Positions 1 through 5,922 of a stretch of DNA of 6,941 nt are shown here, piece after piece. Both the position numbers and the translations under genes were made by a program. Location of the stretch: positions 1 to 6,941 of the forward strand of contig CAMJXZ010000173.1 of NCBI GenBank assembly GCA_946409855.1. Reading direction: 5' to 3'. The number at the start of each line of letters is the position of its first letter. Within the stretch, counting starts at the first letter, position 1. Under the pieces are notes generated by a model. It did not search any database. It was not told the DNA's origin and saw nothing but the letters and a program-made list of their open reading frames with translations. This DNA is from an uncultured Clostridia bacterium (GTDB lineage: Bacteria > Bacillota > Clostridia > Christensenellales > Aristaeellaceae).

Positions 1-1053
1 CGCGTTATTGTACTGTGTCCCGTCCGCGTCCACCGCGTCGATCACCTCGGCCTCAATGGCGTACTCCCCGGCCGGGGCGTATTGGCTGACCCGGAATTCG
101 ATCACGGCCGGACGCAGGTTCAGGATCCGGATGCCGTCCAGGCCGATCAGATCCTCGGAGGGCTTCACGCTGAACAAGTCCGGGTTATAGGAGATCCGTC
201 CCATCACCCCTTCCGGCTGGTCGCCGTCCTCCGCCAGGGCAAACTCGGCCTGGATCGTATCCCCCGGACGGCAGGTAATGTCATTTCTGACGGGGACCTG
301 CCTGCCGTTGTCCAGAACATAGCACCGGACGGACGCCGGCGTTTTGCCGGAATTGCCGATGACGACTTTTTCCTCCTCGCTGAAGGACCAGTCGATCATG
401 ACGGTATGTCCCGGCTGAAGCGGGAAGCTTTTCTGACTGGACAGATCGACCCGCCTGAAAAGCAGCGGCACGCCGTCCCCGTCAAACAGCACGGCGTAAA
501 AAACGTAGCCGTCCCCGGGGAAAGCGCTTTTTGTATCGTTTCGGATCTGCATGGATACCTTCTGGCCGCCGCTGAGCTGGGCCGTGACCGGATAATGGTA
601 CTGCGCAAAATACGCGCCCCGGTAGCCGGCCTCCCCCGGCCGGAGCACCGTCATGGTTTCGCTGCCGACGCCGGCGATTCGGGTGACCGTATCCCAGTCC
701 GCGTAGGCGGCGCCCAGGAGGGCTCCCGTTTCATCCCGCCGCAGGGACGGGGCGGACGCGTCAAAAGACAGCACTGCTTTTCCGCCGGCGTCCACGTAGT
801 CCGCATGGTATCTGATATTCACATTGCCGCCGGTCCGGTTCGTCACCATGGCCATGTAGAGGATTTCATACTCGTATTCTTTCCGATTGCCCGGATATTC
901 GCTGTCCGCCGGGTTTTCGTTTCTCTTTACGACGATCTTCTGGACATACCGGTCTACGCCGTCCGCCGCGGCCGCCCGCGGAACAGGCAGCGCGCACACA
1001 AGCAGCACGGCGGCGGTCAAAACGCACAGCCATTGATTCATGATGTTTTTCAT
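1..1053 (-). CDS. Secreted protein of unknown function, C-terminally cut by the window edge; possible cohesin-like domain
   Basis: This frame is open from the ATG at 1053 to base 1 with no stop, giving 351 residues; the 3' end lies outside the window. The start is supported by a strong AAGGGAGGG ribosome binding site 7 bases upstream. Residues 1-30 form a classical signal peptide: MKN start, hydrophobic core LCVLTAAVLLVCALPV, and a cleavage site around the AAAA-DG stretch at 27-32. The mature part is beta-rich, acidic and without obvious membrane segments. Residues about 261-351 (beginning CRPGDTIQAEFAL, then ISYNPDLFSV, and later APAGEYAIEAEVID) have the spacing of a cohesin-like or related immunoglobulin-like beta-sandwich. 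That domain call is inference and weak. No catalytic motif is seen. It starts 19 bases after the protease gene and is almost certainly cotranscribed with it. The missing C-terminus could hold an anchor, more domains or a repeat linker. I am sure of the gene and its export, not of its function. Confidence 0.85.
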   Translation of the reverse strand, partial: MKNIMNQWLCVLTAAVLLVCALPVPRAAAADGVDRYVQKIVVKRNENPADSEYPGNRKEYEYEILYMAMVTNRTGGNVNIRYHADYVDAGGKAVLSFDASAPSLRRDETGALLGAAYADWDTVTRIAGVGSETMTVLRPGEAGYRGAYFAQYHYPVTAQLSGGQKVSMQIRNDTKSAFPGDGYVFYAVLFDGDGVPLLFRRVDLSSQKSFPLQPGHTVMIDWSFSEEEKVVIGNSGKTPASVRCYVLDNGRQVPVRNDITCRPGDTIQAEFALAEDGDQPEGVMGRISYNPDLFSVKPSEDLIGLDGIRILNLRPAVIEFRVSQYAPAGEYAIEAEVIDAVDADGTQYNNA

Positions 1054-1060
1054 GATGAAA

Positions 1061-1069
1061 CCCTCCCTT
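1061..1069 (-). promoter_or_regulatory. Ribosome binding site of the downstream secreted-protein gene
   Basis: The minus strand reads AAGGGAGGG and then 7 bases to the ATG at 1053. It lies in the 19-base gap after the TAA stop of the protease gene (1073-1075). No promoter or terminator fits in that gap, so the two genes should share one transcript. The site also favours the first ATG over the second one four codons later. Confidence 0.75.
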
Positions 1070-1072
1070 GTG

Positions 1073-3439
1073 TTACAGCGGGCTGAAAGGCATCAGGGAC
1101 GTGGCGTAGGTATTGCCGTTGACGTCCACCGCGTACAATTGCACGAAGTATTCCGCCTGCGGGTCAAAGGGCTCACGGCTGAACTGCAGCCCGTCCTTCC
1201 CTACGGTGACGGGCGTATCGCTCTGCGCGCCCTCCGGAATATCCAGCCATTCCTCAAAGCTGCCGGGCGTATCGGGGTTATCGGACGCGCATTCCCGGAG
1301 CGGGCGCAGCAGCCACAGGGAATCCCCCGGCTGCAGCGCTTCGGTCACGGGGCTGGGCATCTGTCCGTCCTGGGGCTGGCGCACCATCGTAATGATGCCG
1401 TCCGGGTTTTCGGGGGTCACGGTCAGGGTAGCGTTCAGTTGCCGGTTCTGGCCCTCCCGGGTGAGGATAAAGGGGAACATGTACCGGATACTGCCTTCCC
1501 CGCGCACGGTCTCGGCGGCCGCCAGCGGCTGCCAGCGGGTGCCGGCCCCGCCCGACACCGAGAGGACTTTGGGCGCCAGAGCGGCCTGCAGGACATTGCC
1601 GGTCTGCGTCAGGCCGGTGCCGGTTTCCACCAGACGGAAGCGGTCTTTGCCTTCCTTTTTCAGGATCGTGTACCCGCTGTCCACCAGGGTGGACTGGAGC
1701 TCCCCGCTCATCTCCGCTTCAAAGAGCCGCACGTTTTCCGGCTCGTCCGCAGCGGCGTTGGACGGTACGCGCCAGCTGACGTCCCCGGCGCGGCCCGTCA
1801 GCGGTTCCCCGGCCGAAGAAGCCCCGTCCGCGCCGACGGGGGCAAAGCCCCAGGTCCTGTACTGGTTGAGGAAGCCCTGGTAATTGGAAAGAGAAATCTT
1901 GCCGCTGAAGCGGTTGTAGATCGCGATGCAGACGCTGCGGTTCTGCTTGTCCCTGAGCGGGAAGTAAAAGGAGACGCCGCCCAGGTTTTCGCCGTCCAGA
2001 AGGGCATAGCGGCACAGGATCATCCGGTCCAGCGCCTTCAGCAGCTGATTCGCTTCCGTCGGCAGTTCGGAACGCAGGGACTGCGCAAAGGAGGCAACGT
2101 CGTACAGGTCATAATTGGGCTGCTCGCCCCAGGCGGTCGCCGCCTTGACCCCTTTGTTCCGCATGTTCCGGAACGTCGCCACATAATCGCTCTGTTTCCT
2201 GGCCTTCTTTTTGAAGATGGCGTCCAGTTTATCGCACGCGTCCTTCGCTTCCTGCAGCCGGTAGCCGCAGATGATGCTGGGATCGCTGACGAACATATTC
2301 CTGACGTAGGACTTATAATAAAATCCCTTGCAGAACCTGTCCACCAGCGTTTCGGTATCCGGTTCCCTGACGCATGAATCAGCGAGCGCTGAATAATCCC
2401 AGATGCTCAGTGAGGTCGCTTCCTCGGAAGCGATCATATATTTGGCGTACGGGGCCATGGCCGCGGCCACCTCGAGGCTGCCCATCAGGCAGGCGTCAAA
2501 GCCGATGATTTCCAGCTTGTTGTTCTGCTTAAACGGGCTTTCCTCCAGCGCGTGCATCAGCTCCTGCATGGTCAGGCCGTCATCGCCGTGCGCCTCATCC
2601 TCTCCGAAGCCCAATATCGGCCCGCCGCCGTGATCCCACAGGATCAGGCTGTAGCTGTCCGCCGGATAATAATGATAGCAGTAACGGAGGAACTCCGTCA
2701 GCACACCGGGCTCGCCCATGCTGCGCTTTTTCCGGTCGGACACCGCTTTATAGGTCAGCCCGCCGCGGTCCCCGGTCAGCGCGAAGGTGCCCGTTTCCCC
2801 GCTTTTCAGGGGGAGCAGGTCCCAGGAACGGGCGCCGCCGGCGCAGACCACCACGTTGGTGCAGGACAGATCCACTTCCGTATTGATGATGCTGTACAAG
2901 TCTTCCGAAGCGTTGTGGTATTTGCTTTCCATGTTCGAGCCCACAACATAAAACATGAATGTACGTTTGTATGTTCCTTTTTGCGGGCGCGGGGTAGGCG
3001 TGACCGGCCGGGGCGTGGGGGTCGGCGACTTTGTCGGGGTCCTCGTGGGGGTTCTCGTGGGGGTTCTCGTGGGGGTTTTCGTCGGGGTTTTTGTAGGCGT
3101 CTTTGTCGGCGTTTTCGTCGGGGTCTTCGTCGGCGTCTTTGTCGGCGTCTTTGTCGGCGTCTTTGTCGGCGTCTTCGTCGGGGTCTTCGTCGGGGTTTTC
3201 GTCGGCGTCCTCGTGGGCGTGGCCGTCATCACGGGCGTCGGCGTCGGCGTGGTGCCAAAGACGATGCCGCTGTCCGGCTGGGGCGTCGGGGTGGAGCCGA
3301 ATACGATCCCGGTCGCCGCCGCCTGCGGGCACAAAGCGCCCAGGACTTCCGCAGACAGAAGTCCGAATACGCACAGGAAAAGAAAGAAGTTCCTCAGCCC
3401 GTCATGCCGTCTGCTTTCCAACACGCCCGCCACTCCCAT
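1073..3439 (-). CDS. Secreted clostripain-family (peptidase C11) cysteine protease with TPT[K/R] repeat linker
   Basis: A 788-residue predicted extracellular protease. Positively charged residues (RRHDGLR) and a hydrophobic core (about 18-35) form a signal peptide ending near CPQAAA. Next come two copies of GIVFG[S/T]TPTP (44-53 and 59-68), then 16 tandem TPT[K/R] units (74-137) and a TPRP-rich stretch, forming an extended linker. The C11 domain begins about residue 158 (RTFMFYVVGSNME). It holds the family's catalytic His in WDHGGG (H270) and catalytic Cys in FDACLMG (C317). Clostripain relatives usually cleave after Arg or Lys, but specificity here is not readable. From about residue 540 to the end is a beta-rich region without a known motif; no sortase signal or C-terminal anchor is visible. 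The ATG at 3439 has no ribosome binding site. A GTG at 3424 (codon 6) has GGGAG 8 bases upstream and may be the true start, leaving a better-shaped signal peptide. It is the first gene of its operon. Confidence 0.93.
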   Translation of the reverse strand: MGVAGVLESRRHDGLRNFFLFLCVFGLLSAEVLGALCPQAAATGIVFGSTPTPQPDSGIVFGTTPTPTPVMTATPTRTPTKTPTKTPTKTPTKTPTKTPTKTPTKTPTKTPTKTPTKTPTKTPTRTPTRTPTRTPTKSPTPTPRPVTPTPRPQKGTYKRTFMFYVVGSNMESKYHNASEDLYSIINTEVDLSCTNVVVCAGGARSWDLLPLKSGETGTFALTGDRGGLTYKAVSDRKKRSMGEPGVLTEFLRYCYHYYPADSYSLILWDHGGGPILGFGEDEAHGDDGLTMQELMHALEESPFKQNNKLEIIGFDACLMGSLEVAAAMAPYAKYMIASEEATSLSIWDYSALADSCVREPDTETLVDRFCKGFYYKSYVRNMFVSDPSIICGYRLQEAKDACDKLDAIFKKKARKQSDYVATFRNMRNKGVKAATAWGEQPNYDLYDVASFAQSLRSELPTEANQLLKALDRMILCRYALLDGENLGGVSFYFPLRDKQNRSVCIAIYNRFSGKISLSNYQGFLNQYRTWGFAPVGADGASSAGEPLTGRAGDVSWRVPSNAAADEPENVRLFEAEMSGELQSTLVDSGYTILKKEGKDRFRLVETGTGLTQTGNVLQAALAPKVLSVSGGAGTRWQPLAAAETVRGEGSIRYMFPFILTREGQNRQLNATLTVTPENPDGIITMVRQPQDGQMPSPVTEALQPGDSLWLLRPLRECASDNPDTPGSFEEWLDIPEGAQSDTPVTVGKDGLQFSREPFDPQAEYFVQLYAVDVNGNTYATSLMPFSPL
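3029..3220 (-). repeat. Tandem 12-bp coding repeat: 16 TPT[K/R] units
   Basis: Sixteen consecutive 12-base units encode one TPTR, eleven TPTK, three TPTR and one TPTK (protease residues 74-137). Units differ mainly at third positions (ACG/ACC/ACA, CCG/CCC, AAG/AAA). The centre (about 3130-3180) holds the most nearly identical units, which suggests recent expansion there. The protein segment is positively charged, rich in Pro and Thr, and should be extended and possibly glycosylated. It separates the signal peptide from the protease domain. Copy number is a likely site of slippage variation. Confidence 0.95.
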
Positions 3440-3450
3440 TCATATGTGAT

Positions 3451-3488
3451 GGATGAAATATCATCTGATTTCTCTTTGGATTTCATCC
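3451..3488 (-). repeat. Inverted repeat in the protease leader, possible operator or mRNA hairpin
   Basis: Perfect 9-bp arms GGATGAAAT (3451-3459) and ATTTCATCC (3480-3488) are separated by 20 bases. They lie between the -10 box (3492-3497) and the start codon. The upstream arm covers the expected transcription start region (about 3485), so the repeat could be a repressor operator. It could equally form a long-loop hairpin in the 5' leader. It is not a terminator because no U-tract follows. Its existence is certain; its role is inference. Confidence 0.55.
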
Positions 3489-3491
3489 GAT

Positions 3492-3520
3492 ATTATAACA
3501 TGGCCCAAATTGATTGGCAA
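3492..3520 (-). promoter_or_regulatory. Sigma-A-type promoter of the protease operon (extended -10)
   Basis: On the minus strand, TTGCCA (3520-3515) is followed by a 17-base spacer and a perfect TATAAT (3497-3492). The -10 is preceded by TG plus one base, an extended -10 element. Spacing and both boxes are near consensus. It lies after the terminator of the S26-like gene and about 53 bases before the first start codon of the protease gene. A transcript should begin near 3485. AT-rich sequence around it stands out against the GC-rich surroundings. Confidence 0.85.
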
Positions 3521-3570
3521 CGGCTTTTTCGTTCGCCGCCTGTCCCCGCGGCAGGCGCAGGGCGCGCGCG

Positions 3571-3602
3571 AAAAAGCGCCCTTCCCGGATGGACAGGGCG
3601 CT
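3571..3602 (-). terminator. Intrinsic terminator after the S26-like gene
   Basis: In minus-strand sense AGCGCCCT (3602-3595) pairs perfectly with AGGGCGCT (3582-3575) around a 12-base loop, followed directly by a run of T (plus-strand AAAAA, 3571-3575). It lies 29 bases past the TAG stop of the S26-like gene and upstream of the protease promoter, so it separates the two operons. A second small GC stem (3537-3542 with 3552-3557) lies just beyond it without a T-run. Confidence 0.85.
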
Positions 3603-3631
3603 GTGGCGGAACGGTATGTTTGTTTGCGGGG

Positions 3632-4066
3632 CTATTTGCGCAGGCCAAGCTTCCGGGCGGCGCGGCCCAGCACGCGCCGGACGGGGAGCAGCAGGCGGCG
3701 CAGGGGGTACACGGCCCACCAGAAACGGACGTAGAGGCGGTATGGCCGGTCCTCCACCCGGCAGGATTTCCCTTTGCGGGAGAAGGCGGTCAGCACGCCG
3801 ATCACCGCGCTGTCGGACACGGTCTCGGGGGTATAGGTATTGTCCCCCAGGATCACGTAGGCGCCGTCCAGCACCCGGATCACCCGGTGCAGCACGTAGT
3901 ACTTCCCCCGGCGGTACAGGGCGACGTCGTATTTTTGGAGCCGGCCTTTGGGCGGCTCGATGACCACCAGGTCCCGGTCCTGATGGAGCATCGGCAGCAT
4001 GCTGACCCCGCGGGTCTTGTAGATCAGCCGGCCGTCCCGGGCGAGGATTTCCTCAAAGCTGCCCAT
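3632..4066 (-). CDS. S24/S26-family (signal peptidase I-like) small peptidase
   Basis: A 144-residue protein with the serine-peptidase signature of the S26 family. The motif RGVSMLPML carries the likely nucleophile Ser22, VLHRVIRV places a His (His60) where bacterial signal peptidases have the catalytic Lys, and ILGDN supplies Asp75. This Ser-His pattern matches the ER/archaeal or SipW-like type. It lacks an obvious N-terminal membrane anchor; residues about 111-134 (beginning LYVRFWWAVYPL) are hydrophobic with many Arg and could associate with the membrane. The ATG at 4066 overlaps the end of the HPr-kinase-like gene by 14 bases, with GGAGGG 4 bases upstream inside that gene. Small S24/S26 proteins of this kind are often found beside radical SAM/SPASM and HPr-kinase-like genes in peptide-modification clusters. 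Leader-peptide cleavage is therefore a reasonable guess, not a demonstrated role. It is the last gene of its unit. Confidence 0.85.
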   Translation of the reverse strand: MGSFEEILARDGRLIYKTRGVSMLPMLHQDRDLVVIEPPKGRLQKYDVALYRRGKYYVLHRVIRVLDGAYVILGDNTYTPETVSDSAVIGVLTAFSRKGKSCRVEDRPYRLYVRFWWAVYPLRRLLLPVRRVLGRAARKLGLRK

Positions 4067-4832
4067 GGCGCCCTCCGGCCGCTTCCCAGGCCATTTGGAC
4101 TGCCGCCATGTCCGGCCGGCTGCGGAAGCGGAAGATCCGGACCTTGCCGGACAGATTCGTCAGCAGGCGCAGCACCTGCCGCCGTTCCTCCGGGTCCCGG
4201 GGCATGAAGGTCTGCCGGAGCAGGGCGGGAAACGCGTCCGCGAAGCTGATTTCGCTGATCTCGTTCTCCCCGCGCTCCAGCAGGTATACCGCCCGCAGGG
4301 GGACGGAACAGTTGGCGTTCCAGCCTTCCTTGCCACACCAGGGCGTGCCGAAGGCGGTGACCCCCTCCGCCGTGACGCGGACAAGGGGCTTGTCCCCGTT
4401 CACGATGAAGGAATCGGGGATCCCGTCCACCCAGAGCTTCGTCCGGGTGGTCTTGCCGACGCCGCTGGGCGCGCAGATCATATACCCCTCCCCCGCCGTG
4501 GAGATCACGGAGCCGTGCATGAGGAAGGTGTCGTAGACGGGCATGGCGGAGGCGATCTTCCGGTATACCGTCAGCGTCTCCAGATAGGCCGGGGCGATGT
4601 TCACCCATTCCCCCGTCCTGTCCGCCTGCTCCCGGGCCGTCCGGTCTTCCCAGGCCAGATCCTCCTCCGTCACCTGCACGGCAAAGTCCGCCGGGGTGCC
4701 GTCCGCCGGAACGATATAGTCCCGGCACAGGTACCGGACGCCGTCGTGAAGCGGACGGACGTCGATGACCCGGTCCGCCAGCCTGATCCGAAAAGCGCTT
4801 TCTTCCGCGCTTACATTCCGCTGTTTTTCCAT
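4053..4832 (-). CDS. HPr kinase/phosphorylase-like P-loop protein (HprK/PEPCK-like fold)
   Basis: A 259-residue cytoplasmic protein. The C-terminal half carries LMHGSVI (105-111), a P-loop APSGVGKTT (121-129), VNGDKPLV (144-151) and GTPWCGKEG (162-170), the arrangement of the HprK-related kinase family. The first ~95 residues are a less conserved domain. True HPr kinases have a different, conserved N-terminal domain and the HPrK signature, which are not seen, so this is not a carbon-catabolite HprK. Relatives of this shape occur in RiPP clusters; the lasso-peptide kinases, which phosphorylate precursor peptides, are the characterised example. Its substrate here is unknown. The ATG at 4832 is the longest possible start because an in-frame TAA lies two codons upstream. 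It overlaps the SPASM remnant by 22 bases, so it was probably translationally coupled to the intact radical SAM gene. Its own ribosome binding site (GGGA, 9 bases away) is weak. Confidence 0.87.
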   Translation of the reverse strand: MEKQRNVSAEESAFRIRLADRVIDVRPLHDGVRYLCRDYIVPADGTPADFAVQVTEEDLAWEDRTAREQADRTGEWVNIAPAYLETLTVYRKIASAMPVYDTFLMHGSVISTAGEGYMICAPSGVGKTTRTKLWVDGIPDSFIVNGDKPLVRVTAEGVTAFGTPWCGKEGWNANCSVPLRAVYLLERGENEISEISFADAFPALLRQTFMPRDPEERRQVLRLLTNLSGKVRIFRFRSRPDMAAVQMAWEAAGGRHGQL

Positions 4833-5068
4833 CTCTTATATTCCCGCAGCATAATTTCCCGGTAACGGGCGATCCGGTGTTCTTTGTCGTATCCGGTGCA
4901 TCGGTTCGTCTTGACCGGGCAGTTGGCAGGCAGCCGGTCGCAGCAAGGGTACAGGGGGCACGCTTCGCAGCCGTCGAACGGCCGGCGCTGGCGCCGGAAG
5001 GCGGCCTGCGCTTCGTCGGTGACGCACTGATTCGACAGGAATATTGTAAACCGGACAGCCTTGCCCTG
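4811..5068 (-). pseudogene. 5'-truncated radical SAM/SPASM protein, C-terminal remnant
   Basis: An open frame of 85 codons ends at TAA 4811-4813 and is bounded upstream by an in-frame TGA at 5069-5071. It has no ATG, GTG or TTG start before the last few codons. The translation is Cys-rich: NQC (C15), FDGCEACPLYPCCDRLP (C34, C37, C42, C43), NCP (C50) and NRC (C57). A charged helix (HRIARYREIMLREYKRW) follows. The CxxC...C pattern is that of the auxiliary iron-sulfur-binding SPASM end of radical SAM peptide maturases. The N-terminal CxxxCxxC radical SAM core (several hundred residues) is absent: directly upstream are the terminator and the end of the CofE-like gene. It is therefore a remnant, unless an assembly join has removed the rest. 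Two longer frames here (4836-5108 and 4024-5088) lack family features and are shadows. It overlaps the HPr-kinase-like gene by 22 bases, typical of an old operon junction. Confidence 0.7.
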
Positions 5069-5072
5069 TCAA
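5043..5072 (-). promoter_or_regulatory. Putative sigma-A promoter at the edge of the truncated radical SAM gene
   Basis: The minus strand has a perfect TTGACA (5072-5067), an 18-base spacer and TACAAT (5048-5043). It lies just past the 5087-5132 hairpin and inside the open SPASM frame; the TGA that bounds that frame is part of the -35 box. It would drive the HPr-kinase-like and S26-like genes with a leader of about 200 bases that includes the SPASM remnant. The boxes are good, but the GC content and the position inside a degraded gene leave room for coincidence. Confidence 0.5.
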
Positions 5073-5086
5073 GAAGCGGCCGCGCC

Positions 5087-5132
5087 AAACACAGGACGCC
5101 GGGCTCATAAGCCGGCCCGGCGTCCTGTGTTT
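5087..5132 (-). terminator. Strong hairpin terminator after proS and the CofE-like gene
   Basis: Perfect 18-bp arms (5087-5104 and 5115-5132; core ACACAGGACGCCGGGC) surround a 10-base loop, 35 bases after the TGA of the CofE-like gene. In minus-strand sense the 3' arm ends in TTT and is followed by GG, so the U-tract is short; in plus-strand sense TTTT follows. It most likely ends the proS transcript and may also act in the other direction. The 36 bases between the stop codon and the hairpin hold no gene. Confidence 0.7.
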
Positions 5133-5167
5133 TACATTTGATTGATCAGTGATCCCGTCCGGCGGGC

Positions 5168-5911
5168 TCAGCGCACCGGCCGGATCAGGATGAAGGGGGT
5201 CAGCTCCCCGCCCTGGCCGGAGGGATTGTCCTTGAGGGCGTCCTGGATCTGGTCATCCGTCAGGGGGAAATCGCCGCACTTGCCCAGCTGGTTCTGGTCA
5301 ATGTCGTTGGCGTCCATCAGCACCACGGGGATGCCAGTCTTCTTTTCCAGGTCGTCACACAGCTCCGCGGCGTTTTCGTTGTTGATCAGCGCCAGGTCCT
5401 TGTAGCGGTCGAAGGAGGAACGGTAGTAGAAGCCGTCAATCCCCGCCACGCCGGGGCCCACGATCTTGTAGAAAACGCCGTGCTTGCCGAACAGCTTGGT
5501 CACCGCCGAGGCGATGGAGGCGAACACCACCTTGGGCGCGCCCACCATGTCGATGGCCAGCTGCAGCTTGTAGGCGTCGTGCATGCCGATGCCCGCCTTG
5601 GTCTCGCTGGCGTGCCTGGACAGGGCCTTGGCCCAGAAGCCCGGGTGCACCTGCTCCTTGGTGCGGACGTTCCCGGTGCACATGGCCATGACCTTGGCGC
5701 CGAAGGCCAGCACGTCGCCCGGCTGGTAGAGGGGCTTCACGTACCGCCCCACCAGCTCCGCCTGATCCTCCCCCACTTCGATAAAGTGGGTCTGGATCGC
5801 GTAGCGGTCGTAGCTCACGCCGTCCCGGCCGGTCAGCCGGCCCCGGTCAAAATAGGTGACGCCGTCCTTTTCCCGGCGCTGGGATTCGATGTTTTTGCTC
5901 TCGCTGCCCAT
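5168..5911 (-). CDS. CofE-like protein (coenzyme F420-0:L-glutamate ligase family)
   Basis: A 247-residue soluble protein resembling the CofE/F420-0 gamma-glutamyl ligase family, in particular the version found in Clostridia that are not known to make F420. Recognisable segments include the N-terminal THFIEVGED, then YQPGDVLAFGAKVMAM, the central IVGPGVAGIDGFYYRSSFDRY, and VVLMDANDIDQNQLGKCGD near residues 200-220. The last resembles the Asp/Asn-rich region that binds metal and nucleotide in this fold. True CofE adds glutamates to F420-0; nothing else for F420 synthesis is visible here, so the substrate is probably different and unknown. The ATG at 5911 lies 11 bases after the proS stop with GGAGGG 4 bases upstream, so it is cotranscribed with proS. 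Family assignment is fairly firm; the reaction is not. Confidence 0.85.
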   Translation of the reverse strand: MGSESKNIESQRREKDGVTYFDRGRLTGRDGVSYDRYAIQTHFIEVGEDQAELVGRYVKPLYQPGDVLAFGAKVMAMCTGNVRTKEQVHPGFWAKALSRHASETKAGIGMHDAYKLQLAIDMVGAPKVVFASIASAVTKLFGKHGVFYKIVGPGVAGIDGFYYRSSFDRYKDLALINNENAAELCDDLEKKTGIPVVLMDANDIDQNQLGKCGDFPLTDDQIQDALKDNPSGQGGELTPFILIRPVR

Positions 5912-5915
5912 AGGA

Positions 5916-5921
5916 CCCTCC
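5916..5921 (-). promoter_or_regulatory. Ribosome binding site of the CofE-like gene
   Basis: GGAGGG lies 4 bases before the ATG at 5911, inside the 11-base gap after the proS TGA (5923-5925). The short gap supports cotranscription and fixes the start of the CofE-like protein. Confidence 0.75.
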
Positions 5922-5922
5922 G

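Noticed and set aside
82..1086. 334-residue plus-strand open frame
   Set aside because: It is antisense to the secreted-protein gene on the minus strand, which has a signal peptide, a strong ribosome binding site and sensible composition. The plus-strand translation is low-complexity in His, Arg and Gly and has no family features.
1040..2377. 445-residue plus-strand open frame
   Set aside because: Antisense to the C11 protease, whose catalytic motifs and signal peptide show the true frame. No promoter or ribosome binding site supports it.
3029..3224. Short regular repeats resembling a CRISPR array
   Set aside because: The units are 12 bases, directly adjacent without spacers, and stay in frame as TPT[K/R]. 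It is a coding tandem repeat.
2552..4207. 551-residue plus-strand open frame
   Set aside because: It crosses the protease gene, its promoter, the terminator and the S26-like gene, and becomes an Arg/Gly repeat opposite the TPT[K/R] units. It is a shadow of GC-rich codons.
4024..5088. 354-residue minus-strand open frame covering the HprK-like gene
   Set aside because: Its start is inside the 5087-5132 hairpin region and its translation is Arg/Pro/Gly-rich without motifs, whereas another frame gives a clear P-loop protein and a SPASM end.
4836..5108. 90-residue minus-strand open frame before the HprK-like gene
   Set aside because: It starts inside the terminator hairpin and is out of frame with the Cys-rich SPASM translation, which has the recognisable pattern.
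5087..5132. 18-bp inverted repeat as the end of an insertion element
   Set aside because: The arms are only 10 bases apart, there is no transposase or flanking duplication, and the position fits a terminator.
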